This document shows positions 17,891 to 26,115 of a stretch of 64,000 bases of DNA, in pieces. Location of the stretch: contig CAWKDD010000003.1 in the NCBI GenBank assembly GCA_963848335.1, forward strand, positions 682,001-746,000, in the 5' to 3' direction. The notes beneath the pieces are model-generated. The model saw only the letters and a list, made by a program, of their open reading frames with translations. It was not told the origin of the DNA and made no database searches. Numbering within the stretch: the stretch's first letter is position 1; the number at the start of each line of letters is the position of its first letter. The position numbers and the translations under genes are program-made. Source of the stretch: Chersky-840 sp963848335. Lineage in GTDB: Bacteria; Actinomycetota; Acidimicrobiia; Acidimicrobiales; UBA8190.

Positions 17891-20800
17891 GGGGTGCCGA
17901 CAACAGCGCCGAGGTGGCCGCCCCGCCGTCCCCCGAGGAGCCCGCGGAACCCGAGGCGCTGCCGGCGACGGTGTAGATGTCGCCGGGGGTCATCGACACG
18001 CCCCACTGGGTGCCGGCGGCGATGCCGGCGGCGACCTCTTGGATGCGGTTGTTGCCGGAGTCGGCGATATAGAGGTTCCCGGCGGCGTCGAAAGCAAGGC
18101 CCTTGACCGCGTTGAGCAGGGCCGAGGTGGAGGCCCCGCCGTCTCCGGAAGACCCCGAAGACCCCGAGGCGCTGCCGGCGATGGTGTAGATATCGTTGGC
18201 CGTGGTCGGCGTGAAGATGCCGACGGGGCAGAACTGGCCGCAGCTGGTCTTGGACACGACCTGGACCCGGTTGTTGTTGGTGTCGTCGATGTAGAGGTTC
18301 CCCGCCGCGTCGAAGGCGACGTTGCGGGGTTGGTTGAGTAGCGCCGAGGTGGCCGACCCCCCGTCGCCGCTGGACCCCGAGGTCCCCGAGGAACTGCCGG
18401 CGATGGTGTAGATGTCGTTGGCGGTCATGGAGATGCCCCACTGCGAACCTGTCGAGGCGGCTATCTCCTGGATGCGGTTGTTGCCCTGGTCGGCGATGTA
18501 GAGGTTGCCGGCGGCGTCGACGGCGACGCCGGAGGGGAGGTCGAGCAGGGACGAAGTGGCCACCCCGCCGTCGCCCGAGCTTCCCGAGCTTCCCGAGGAA
18601 CTGCCGGCGATGGTGTAGATGTCACCGGCGGTCATGGAGATCCCCCACTGCGAGTGGGTGGTCCCGGCGATCTCCTGGATGCGGCTGTTGCTCTCGTCGG
18701 CCACGTACACGTTGCCCGCCGAGTCCACCGCCGAGGAGACGGGATCGTTGAACTCGGCCTCGGTGGCCTGGCCGTTGTTACCCGAGGTGCCCGCCGCCCC
18801 GGTGCCAGCGAGGGAGTAAGCGTCGTCGGGAATCACAGCCGAAGTGGCGGCGGCGCTGGCCGTCACCTCTCGCACCTTGTTGTTGAGGGAATCAGTGACG
18901 ACGAGGTCGCCGGCGCTGTCGCTGGCGACGCCGCCGGTGAGGTCGAAGAGAGCCGACGTGGCCGATCCGCCGTCGCCGGTGGACCCCGACGTCCCCGAGG
19001 AGCTGCCGGCGATGGTGTAGATGTCGTTGGCGGTCATGGAGACGCCCCACTGGCTGCCGGTACTGGCGGCGACCTCCTGGATGCGGCTGTTGACACCGTC
19101 GGCGATGTAGAGATCGCCGGCGGCATCGAAGGTGACGTCACGGGGGGCCGACAGCAGCGCCGAGGTGGCCGACCCCCCGTCGCCGCTGGACCCCGAGGTC
19201 CCCGAGGAACTGCCGGCGATGGTGTAGATGTCGTTGGCGGTCATGGAGACGCCCCACTGGGTGCCGGTACTGGCGGCGACCTCTTGGATGCGGTTGTTGG
19301 CGGAGTCGGCGATGTAGAGGTCCCCCGCGGCGTCGAAGGTAAGGCCCTTGACGGAGTTCAGAAGCGCCGAGGTAGCGGCCCCGCCATCGCCCGAGCTTCC
19401 CGAGGACCCCGAGGCGCTGCCGGCAACGGTGTAGATGTCGTTAGCCGTGGTCGATGACAGTCCGAAGGGACACCCCGAGGAGCAGCTGGTCTTGGCCACC
19501 ATCTGGACCCGGTTGTTGTTGGTGTCGTCGATGTAGAGGTTCCCCGCCGCGTCGAAGGCGACGTTGCGGGGTTGGGTGAGAAGCGCCGAGGTGGCGGCCC
19601 CGCCGTCCCCGGAGTGCCCCGAAGATCCCGAGGAACTGCCGGCGACGGTGTAGATGTCGTTGGCGGTCATGGAGATGCCCCACTGGGCGCCCGTCGAGGC
19701 GGCTATCTCCTGGATGCGGTTGTTGCCCTGGTCGGCGATGTAGAGGTTGCCGGCGGCGTCGACGGCAACGCCGGAGGGGAGGTCGAGTAGGGCCGATGTG
19801 GCCGCCCCGCCGTCGCCGGAATAGCCCGAGGACCCCGAGGCGCTCCCGGCGATGGTATAGATGTCACCGGCGGTCATGGAGATCCCCCACTGCGAGTGGG
19901 TGGTGCTGGCGATCTCCTGGATGCGGCTGTTGTTCTCGTCGGCCACGTACACGTTGCCCGCCGAGTCCACCGCCGAGGAGACGGGATCGTTGAACTCGGC
20001 CTCGGTGGCCTGGCCGTTGTTACCCGAGGTGCCCGCCGCCCCGGTGCCGGCGAGGGAGTAGGCGTCGTCGGGAGTCCGTAGGACCGACCCCACGTGAGCA
20101 ACGCCGGTGAGCTCCCCAGGGTTACTAGCGTTATAGGTGTAGGTGACCGATCGGCCCTGCGGATCGGTCACCTGGGAGACCGTACCCCAGGAATTGTAGG
20201 AGAAGATGAGCGACTGGGCGGCACCGGAGGGGACCTCGCCGTTGGCCGTGACCGTCGTCAGTTGGCCCGCGGCGTTATAGGAGAGCGACGTCGTATATCC
20301 ATTGGGGTTTGTTTCAGAGGTCAGCCGCCCCGACGAGGCAAAGTTGAAGATTTGTGTTCTCCGCCGTGTGAAGGTCCACGTCCCGTTGCCGTTGTGCACG
20401 AGGGTGGCGAACTCGCGCGCCGGAGCGGTCCAGGTCCCTTGCTCGTTCAGGTAGAAATACGCCACCGATCCGTTCTCCTGGGTCACCTGTTCGGTGTTGG
20501 ACAGCGAGCCCGTGCCCGCTTGGATGAACATGTGGTAAGAGTCGGCCCAGTTGTATCCAAATGCTCCGACCAAGCCCGTTCGCGCCGAGTCATATGTTCG
20601 GGTGAGGTCGAGCGAGATTCCCGAACCGGAAACTTCGAGATCGGTCACCGTGTCTGACAGCGTGCCGGTGATGGCATCGACCGACAGCCCCTGGTCCTGG
20701 GAGGTCGGGACCGCCGTCTGAGGCTGCGAGTCGTATTCGGCGGGATTGCCCCCACCCGAGGTTTCGTAGGGCAACGTGGGGGCCAGGACAGCAGGGATGA

Positions 20801-22880
20801 CTTCACGCACCTCGTTGTTGTTCGAGTCGGTGATGAAAAGATCTCCGACGCCGTCGGTGACGATGCCGCCGATGAGGTTGAACAGGGCCGAGGTGGCCGC
20901 CCCGCCGTCGCCCGAGGACCCCGAGCTTCCCGAGGAGCTGCCGGCGACGGTGTAGATATCGTCCATGGTCATGGACTGTCCCCACTGGGGGCTCGTGGTG
21001 GCCGAGACGATTTGGACGCGGTTGTTCCCGCCGTCGGCGATGTAGAGGTCGCCAACGGCGTCGAAGGTGACGTCACGGGGGCCCGACAACAGGGCCGAGG
21101 TGGCCGCCCCGCCGTCGCCGCTGGACCCCGAGCTTCCCGAGGAGCTGCCGGCGATGGTGTAGATGTCGTTGGCGGTCATGGAGATGCCCCACTGGGTGCC
21201 GGTGACGGCGGCGACCTCTTGGACCCGGTTGTTGGCGGAGTCGCCCACATAGAGGTTCCCCGCCGCGTCGAAGGTGATCCCCTTGGGCTGGTTGAACAGC
21301 GCCGAGGTGGCCGCGCCCCCGTCGCCGCTGGACCCCGAGGTCCCCGAGGAGCTGCCGGCGATGGTGTAGACGTCGTTGGCCGTGGTCGAGGCGAGCCCGA
21401 AGGGACACCCCGAGGAGCAGGTGGTCTTGGCCACCACCTGGACCCGGTTGTTGTGTGTGTCTTCGATGTAGAGGTTCCCGGCCGCGTCCAAAGCGACGTT
21501 GCGCGGTTCGTTCAGAAGCGCCGAGGTGGCCGCCCCCCCGTCGCCCGAGGTCCCCGAGGTCCCCGAGGAGTTGCCGGCGATGGTGTAGATGTCGTTGGCG
21601 GTCATGGAGATGCCCCACTGCGAACCCGTCGTGGCGGCGACCTCCTGGACGCGGCTGTTGCCCTGGTCGGCGATATAGAGATCCCCGGCGGCGTCGACGG
21701 CGACACCCGAAGGACCGTCGAGCAGGGCCGAGGTGGCCGCCCCGCCGTCGCCGGTGGTTCCGTAGCTCCCCGAGGAGCTCCCGGCGATGGTGTAGATGTC
21801 ACCGGCGGTCATGGAGACGCCCCACTGCGAATGGGTGGTCCCGGCGATCTCTTGGACCCGGTTGTTGTTCTCGTCGGCCACATAGACGTTGCCCGACGCG
21901 TCGACCGCCGAGGACACCGGATCGTTGAGCTCGGCCTCGGTGGCCTGGGCATTGTCGCCCGAGGTGCCCGCGGCACCGGTGCCGACGAGGGAGTAGGCGT
22001 CGTCGGGAGCCATGGCGGTGGTGGGCGCGGCGTTGGCCGTGACCTCCCGCACTTCGTTGTTGAGCGAGTCGGTGATGAAGAGATCGCCGGCGCTGTCGCT
22101 GGCGACCCCGCCGGTGAGGTCAAAGAGCGCCGAAGCGGCCGGCCCGCCGTCGCCGGTGGACCCCGAGGTCCCCGCGGCGCTGCCGGCGATGGTGTAGACG
22201 TCGTCCACGGTCATGGACTGGCCCCACTGGGTGCCCGTGCCAGCGGCGATCTCCTGGACACGGCTGTTGGCGCCGTCGGCGATGTAAAGGTCCCCTGCCG
22301 CGTCGAAGGTGACGTCACGGGGGCCCGACAGCAGCGCCGAGGTGGCCGCGCCCCCGTCGCCTGACGACCCCGAGGTTCCCGAGGAACTGCCGGCGACGGT
22401 GTAGATGTCGTTGGCGGTCATGGAGATACCCCACTGGGTGCCTGTCACGGCTGGGACCTCTTGGACCCGGTTGTTGGCGGAGTCGCCGACGTAGAGGTTC
22501 CCCGCCGCGTCAAACGTGAGGCCCTTGACCGTGTTGAGCAGGGCCGAGGTGGCCGCCCCCCGTCGCCCGAGGAACCCGAGGAGCCCGAGGCGCTGCCGGC
22601 GACGGTGTAGATGTCGTTGGCCGCAGTCGATGACAGCCCGAAGGGACACTTCGAGGAGCAGCTGATCTTGGACACAACCTGGACCCGGTTGTTGTTGGTG
22701 TCGTCGATGTAAAGGTTCCCCGCTGCGTCGAAGGCGACGTTGCGGGGTTGGTTGAGCAGCGCCGAGGTGGCACCCCCGCCGTCGCCGGAGTGCCCCGAAG
22801 ATCCCGAGGAACTGCCGGCGACGGTGTAGATGTCGTTGGCTGTGGTCGACGACAGACCCCACGGACAGCTCGATGAGCAA
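17250..22880 (-). CDS. RHS1 protein, central segment: NHL propellers and RHS N-terminal domain
   Basis: In-frame from about 22560 to 17795. It contains the rest of propeller 1, a second six-blade NHL propeller, the RHS N-terminal (DUF6531-like) domain around 20790-20070 (DLTRTYDSARTGLVG, FGYNWADSYHMFI), then two further six-blade propellers. Each blade reads DIYTIAGSSSG..GDGG.ATSALL..P..VAFDAAGNLYIAD..NNRIQ. Every sixth blade is followed by a variant start blade, DAYSLAGTGAAGTSG with NDPVSSAVDSAGNVYVAD, which marks the propeller joins. NHL propellers usually bind proteins, glycans or RNA. The upstream 22880-22560 and downstream 17795-17250 ends of this frame are not RHS1 sequence. Confidence 0.85.
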   Translation of the reverse strand: MLIELSVGSVVDHSQRHLHRRRQFLGIFGALRRRRGCHLGAAQPTPQRRLRRSGEPLHRRHQQQPGPGCVQDQLLLEVSLRAVIDCGQRHLHRRRQRLGLLGFLGRRGAATSALLNTVKGLTFDAAGNLYVGDSANNRVQEVPAVTGTQWGISMTANDIYTVAGSSSGTSGSSGDGGAATSALLSGPRDVTFDAAGDLYIADGANSRVQEIAAGTGTQWGQSMTVDDVYTIAGSAAGTSGSTGDGGPAASALFDLTGGVASDSAGDLFITDSLNNEVREVTANAAPTTAMAPDDAYSLVGTGAAGTSGDNAQATEAELNDPVSSAVDASGNVYVADENNNRVQEIAGTTHSQWGVSMTAGDIYTIAGSSSGSYGTTGDGGAATSALLDGPSGVAVDAAGDLYIADQGNSRVQEVAATTGSQWGISMTANDIYTIAGNSSGTSGTSGDGGAATSALLNEPRNVALDAAGNLYIEDTHNNRVQVVAKTTCSSGCPFGLASTTANDVYTIAGSSSGTSGSSGDGGAATSALFNQPKGITFDAAGNLYVGDSANNRVQEVAAVTGTQWGISMTANDIYTIAGSSSGSSGSSGDGGAATSALLSGPRDVTFDAVGDLYIADGGNNRVQIVSATTSPQWGQSMTMDDIYTVAGSSSGSSGSSGDGGAATSALFNLIGGIVTDGVGDLFITDSNNNEVREVIPAVLAPTLPYETSGGGNPAEYDSQPQTAVPTSQDQGLSVDAITGTLSDTVTDLEVSGSGISLDLTRTYDSARTGLVGAFGYNWADSYHMFIQAGTGSLSNTEQVTQENGSVAYFYLNEQGTWTAPAREFATLVHNGNGTWTFTRRRTQIFNFASSGRLTSETNPNGYTTSLSYNAAGQLTTVTANGEVPSGAAQSLIFSYNSWGTVSQVTDPQGRSVTYTYNASNPGELTGVAHVGSVLRTPDDAYSLAGTGAAGTSGNNGQATEAEFNDPVSSAVDSAGNVYVADENNSRIQEIASTTHSQWGISMTAGDIYTIAGSASGSSGYSGDGGAATSALLDLPSGVAVDAAGNLYIADQGNNRIQEIAASTGAQWGISMTANDIYTVAGSSSGSSGHSGDGGAATSALLTQPRNVAFDAAGNLYIDDTNNNRVQMVAKTSCSSGCPFGLSSTTANDIYTVAGSASGSSGSSGDGGAATSALLNSVKGLTFDAAGDLYIADSANNRIQEVAASTGTQWGVSMTANDIYTIAGSSSGTSGSSGDGGSATSALLSAPRDVTFDAAGDLYIADGVNSRIQEVAASTGSQWGVSMTANDIYTIAGSSSGTSGSTGDGGSATSALFDLTGGVASDSAGDLVVTDSLNNKVREVTASAAATSAVIPDDAYSLAGTGAAGTSGNNGQATEAEFNDPVSSAVDSAGNVYVADESNSRIQEIAGTTHSQWGISMTAGDIYTIAGSSSGSSGSSGDGGVATSSLLDLPSGVAVDAAGNLYIADQGNNRIQEIAASTGSQWGISMTANDIYTIAGSSSGTSGSSGDGGSATSALLNQPRNVAFDAAGNLYIDDTNNNRVQVVSKTSCGQFCPVGIFTPTTANDIYTIAGSASGSSGSSGDGGASTSALLNAVKGLAFDAAGNLYIADSGNNRIQEVAAGIAAGTQWGVSMTPGDIYTVAGSASGSAGSSGDGGAATSALLSAPRDVTFDAAGDLYIADGANNRIQEVAASTSSQWGVLDGRRRHLHHRRQFRGILGVHRRRRTGHLGPFRPHRRHRQRQRRRPVHHRLAQQRGARGDSHRRCPVRLHHSGFGALSHRCGDRLPQREHLVRLRHLQLPGIGIGLHLLGDRCSRQRDVMDLWPQWVRNRNGAHDRSHHDVGEFRNAVRCQPVRPHHQDRRERQLGCGDDRDHTRPCHG

Positions 22881-24712
22881 TTTGACGCCGCCACGAACTG
22901 GATGCGGTTGTTGCCCTGGTCGGCGATGTAGAGGTTGCCGGCGGCGTCGACGGCGACGCCGGAGGGGAGGTCGAGCAGGGACGAAGTGGCCACCCCGCCG
23001 TCGCCCGAGCTTCCCGAGCTTCCCGAGGAACTGCCGGCGATGGTGTAGATGTCACCGGCGGTCATGGAGATCCCCCACTGCGAGTGGGTGGTCCCGGCGA
23101 TCTCCTGGATGCGGCTGTTGCTCTCGTCGGCCACGTACACGTTGCCCGCCGAGTCCACCGCCGAGGAGACGGGATCGTTGAACTCGGCCTCGGTGGCCTG
23201 GCCGTTGTTACCCGAGGTGCCCGCCGCCCCGGTGCCAGCGAGGGAGTAAGCGTCGCCCACGACGGATGGCGCACGGTACTGATAGTTGGTCGCCGTGAAG
23301 AGCACGCCCACCGACGAGGAGATGCCCGCAGGCGACTGGGAAGCTGTCGGAGACACCGCACCCGAGACGTTGGGGTTATAGGCAATGAGGTTGTTCTCGG
23401 CGGTCATGGCATAGGAAAAGCCCGTCGTGCTCCCGGCCGACGGGGTGTTGTAGATGCAGGAGTAGCCGAAGTAAAGCTCGCCCGATCCGCTTGGGGTCAG
23501 GCTCGGGTACGAGACCGAGGTGGAAGAGGAGTTGTTGACGGTCCCGGTCTTGTCGAGCGACCACACCGTGGCCGATCCCAAGCCGGCGGTGAACTCCTGG
23601 GCGCTGTACTCCTGGGTGTGGCTGGTGACCGAGCCCGACCACGTGAAGGTGATACTGGAGGACCCGGTGGTGGTGACCTTGCCGTACCAGATCTCCTCGT
23701 CACCCCCGATGGACCCGTCGAACTGCACCGCCTTGGTCCAGGTGGCGACCCCCCCGCCCGAGATCGACGACACTGTGAGGGAACTGGTCGACGTAAGGGC
23801 CGAGACGCCGAGAAGGTCACCGGCAGTCTGGGGATCGACCGAAAGGGTGGTGAGTCCCGACCCTTCCGCGGTAGCAAGGCTGCCCACGGCCGAGATTGCA
23901 TGGCTTGCCGTGAAGAGCACGCCCACCGACGAGGAGATGCCCGCAGGCGACTGGGAAGCTGTCGGAGACACCGCACCCGAGACGTTGGGGTTATAGGCAA
24001 TGAGGTTGTTCTCGGCGGTCATGGCATAGGAAAAGCCCGTCGTGCTCCCGGCCGACGGGGTGTTGTAGATGCAGGAGTAGCCGAAGTAAAGCTCGCCCGA
24101 TCCGCTTGGGGTCAGGCTCGGGTACGAGACCGAGGTGGAAGAGGAGTTGTTGACGGTCCCGGTCTTGTCGAGCGACCACACCGTGGCCGATCCCAAGCCG
24201 GCGGTGAACTCCTGGGCGCTGTACTCCTGGGTGTGGCTGGTGACCGAGCCCGACCACGTGAAGGTGATACTGGAGGACCCGGTGGTGGTGACCTTGCCGT
24301 ACCAGATCTCCTCGTCACCCCCGATGGACCCGTCGAACTGCACCGCCTTGGTCCAGGTGGCGACCCCCCCGCCCGAGATCGACGACACTGTGAGGGAACT
24401 GGTCGACGTAAGGGCCGAGACGCCGAGAAGGTCACCGGCAGTCTGGGGATCGACCGAAAGGGTGGTGAGTCCCGACCCTTCCGCGGTAGCAAGGCTGCCC
24501 ACGGCCGAGATTGTCGGCCCGGCGGCGGCGGGTGGGAGGCCGATCAGCGTCGGGCCCAACACCGACACCAACATGATGAGGCACATGACGCCCCTGCGCC
24601 GGCGTGCACGATGTGGAGGGCCCCCGATGCGTTGGTCATACCCATGGTCTTCGATGGCTGCCTGGCTGGCGGTTGCAGTGGCGCGACGAAATAGTCTGAG
24701 AAGCATCGGCAC
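22445..24712 (-). CDS. RHS1 protein, N-terminal segment: signal peptide, duplicated domain, first NHL blades
   Basis: Start of the RHS1 protein. GTG at 24712 follows a GAGGGG ribosome binding site; ATG at 24706 is an alternative. A long basic region precedes a hydrophobic segment (VMCLIMLVSVLGPTLIGL) ending PPAAAG, a likely signal-peptidase site, so the protein is exported. Two copies of a roughly 200-residue beta-rich domain follow (opening ISAVGSLATAEG, containing FTWSGSVTSHTQEY), identical in DNA. Then come the first NHL blades. At about 22550-22565 one base is lost relative to sister repeats (GCCGCCCCCCGTCG), moving the frame to the central segment. Confidence 0.85.
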   Translation of the reverse strand: MPMLLRLFRRATATASQAAIEDHGYDQRIGGPPHRARRRRGVMCLIMLVSVLGPTLIGLPPAAAGPTISAVGSLATAEGSGLTTLSVDPQTAGDLLGVSALTSTSSLTVSSISGGGVATWTKAVQFDGSIGGDEEIWYGKVTTTGSSSITFTWSGSVTSHTQEYSAQEFTAGLGSATVWSLDKTGTVNNSSSTSVSYPSLTPSGSGELYFGYSCIYNTPSAGSTTGFSYAMTAENNLIAYNPNVSGAVSPTASQSPAGISSSVGVLFTASHAISAVGSLATAEGSGLTTLSVDPQTAGDLLGVSALTSTSSLTVSSISGGGVATWTKAVQFDGSIGGDEEIWYGKVTTTGSSSITFTWSGSVTSHTQEYSAQEFTAGLGSATVWSLDKTGTVNNSSSTSVSYPSLTPSGSGELYFGYSCIYNTPSAGSTTGFSYAMTAENNLIAYNPNVSGAVSPTASQSPAGISSSVGVLFTATNYQYRAPSVVGDAYSLAGTGAAGTSGNNGQATEAEFNDPVSSAVDSAGNVYVADESNSRIQEIAGTTHSQWGISMTAGDIYTIAGSSSGSSGSSGDGGVATSSLLDLPSGVAVDAAGNLYIADQGNNRIQFVAASNCSSSCPWGLSSTTANDIYTVAGSSSGSSGHSGDGGGATSALLNQPRNVAFDAAGNLYIDDTNNNRVQVVSKISCSSKCPFGLSSTAANDIYTVAGSASGSSGSSGDGGRPPRPCSTRSRASRLTRRGTSTSATPPTTGSKRSQP
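23292..24512 (-). repeat. 606-bp tandem duplication within RHS1
   Basis: 23292-23897 and 23907-24512 appear identical base for base, with a nine-base linker (GCATGGCTT on the plus strand). The period is 615 bases, or 205 codons, so the duplication keeps the frame and doubles a beta-rich extracellular domain. The lack of divergence indicates a recent event or active gene conversion. Confidence 0.85.
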
Positions 24713-24764
24713 GTTCCCCTCGCTCGATCCAAGGCCGACACGGCGGCCGGCCCTGTCACTCGCT

Positions 24765-24793
24765 GTGACACTCAGTGTGCAATCAGCTACAAT
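24765..24793 (+). promoter_or_regulatory. promoter with overlapping palindrome
   Basis: GTGACA (24765-24770) and TACAAT (24788-24793) with exact 17-base spacing form a near-consensus promoter for the regulator gene at 24888. The palindrome ACACTCAGTGT (24768-24778) overlaps the -35 element and is a candidate operator. The divergent RHS1 gene starts at 24712, so the site could influence both. Confidence 0.55.
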
Positions 24794-24887
24794 CCGTGGT
24801 CAAGCGGTGAGCGCGAAGTTGGCGGTGACGCCAATCTTTTGAGAATCCCTCAAGGCGGCACGACTCAGCGCCGATAAGGGGGGTCCC

Positions 24888-25499
24888 GTGGCTCGGATAG
24901 CGGTGGTTGGCCTTCCCGAGGCTGACGCCGGTGCGTGCGAAGCGGAGCTCAAGGCCCTCGGGCACGAGCTCGTGCCGTTGAATCCCGGGGGCCAAGGGAG
25001 CAGCGACATTCCTCCGGTGGTCCTCGTAGGTGGTGTCTCAGCCGAACGTATCGGTCGGGCCATTCTTCTTCGCCAGCCAGAAACAGTGATCGTGCTACTT
25101 ATTTCCGACACTGGGGACGAACGGGTGCGGCGAGGGCTCGCCTGGGGAGCGGCGGCGGTCATCGATATTGCTACGCCGGCACGAACGCTGGCCGCCATTG
25201 TGACAATGCTGTGCGACGAGGAGGTGGCCGTCCTTCTTAGGAACGCCAGCTCTCTCATGACGCACGCTTCCGAGGCCAGATCGATTACGAGGGCTCAACG
25301 TGACTGTCTACGGCTGTTGGACTCTAACCTCACTGTGGCCGAGATGGCGGTGCATATGCATCGCTCGAAGCGATCGATGCAAAGAGACTTGGCGCGCCTC
25401 TATCAGACGTTGGGCGTCGAAGGTCGCAAGGGAGCTCTGGCTGTCGTCCATGACTTGGGGATATTGGAAGATCTGCGTGGCCGGGAACCCCGTCCGTAA
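24888..25499 (+). CDS. response-regulator-like protein with LuxR-type HTH
   Basis: 203 residues. The N-terminal 110 residues look like a degenerate receiver (IAVVGLPEADAG, then ETVIVLLISDTGD, then RRGLAWGAAAVIDIATP), but the phosphoacceptor Asp is not evident, so it is probably a pseudo-receiver. The C-terminus (about 135-195) has SITRAQRDCLRLLDSNLTVA followed by EMAVHMHRSKRSMQRDLARL, a LuxR/NarL-like helix-turn-helix. GTG at 24888 follows a strong AAGGGGGG site. It is divergent from RHS1 across 175 bases that contain a good promoter and a palindrome. A role in controlling RHS1 is a reasonable inference. Confidence 0.75.
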   Translation: MARIAVVGLPEADAGACEAELKALGHELVPLNPGGQGSSDIPPVVLVGGVSAERIGRAILLRQPETVIVLLISDTGDERVRRGLAWGAAAVIDIATPARTLAAIVTMLCDEEVAVLLRNASSLMTHASEARSITRAQRDCLRLLDSNLTVAEMAVHMHRSKRSMQRDLARLYQTLGVEGRKGALAVVHDLGILEDLRGREPRP

Positions 25500-26115
25500 C
25501 CGCTATCGGACGCGCCACCCAGCTCTCTAGTCCGATACGTGATTTCTCGGATATCGCGAGCACAGCCCAGGGACGATTTTCGGAAATCCACTGATACGGG
25601 AGACCGGGACGAATTGCACAGTTTCGAGGTTGCCAACGCCGGGGTGGCCACAGGGTGTGCACCTTTCAACGTCGACGACATCTCGTTCCCCGACGGCGCG
25701 ACCTGCACCCAGGCCAATCTCCCCAGCCTGTGCGCCCAGGTGACGTACGACATCCTCGGCTAGGGCGGCACGGTGATCCTGCCTAACAACCAGGGCGATG
25801 GCTCCCGCTGACGATCGGGAGGTGCACCCGGCGCACCTCGTCGACAGCCCGACAGCCGCTGTTGCGGCCGCAAACCCTGCTCACCGCGATCGATCACCCC
25901 CTCTCCCTATTAAGTCCGCCTGGAGCGACGCCCCCTCGATCGGGGTCTGACCGGCATCTTCAGACACACATGGGGGGTCGTATGAAAGCACGACCCCACA
26001 GACGACCCCACAGACGACCCCACAGACGACCCCACAGACGACCCTGACACGACGCGCATGAGCTGACCTCGCGTTCTGGCGCCTCGTTTGGGCAGCGACC
26101 TCGGGGATGCGGCGG
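25500..26115. other. gap with tandem repeats; left boundary of the replication-relaxation module
   Basis: About 615 bases. A 74-codon frame at 25539-25763 (tail ICR-free, ending SLCAQVTYDILG) may be the end of a broken gene, but I cannot name it. From about 25855 the sequence matches the DNA at 51774 onward, marking the left edge of a duplicated module. It includes TAAGTCCGCCTGGAGCGACG and the 12-bp tandem array described separately. Confidence 0.5.
25991..26044 (+). repeat. 12-bp tandem repeat CGACCCCACAGA, 4.5 units
   Basis: Four perfect copies of CGACCCCACAGA plus CGACCC, directly downstream of the replication-relaxation gene. The paralogous position near 51911 has the same array with alternating unit types. 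Conservation of an array at both copies suggests a functional site (replication, transfer or binding) rather than chance slippage. Confidence 0.75.

Noticed and set aside
17447..24694. Several long plus-strand frames (for example 21012-22364 and 23084-24694)
   Set aside because: They are the antisense of the RHS1 NHL repeats and duplicated domain; their internal repetition simply mirrors the minus-strand repeats.
14326..24712. Programmed ribosomal frameshifting in RHS1
   Set aside because: The three breaks lack a consistent slippery heptamer or downstream structure and are explained as single-base indels relative to sister repeats.
25991..26044. Tandem repeats resembling a very short CRISPR array
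   Set aside because: The 12-bp units are contiguous with no spacers, and no cas genes are present; the same array exists beside the paralogous gene.
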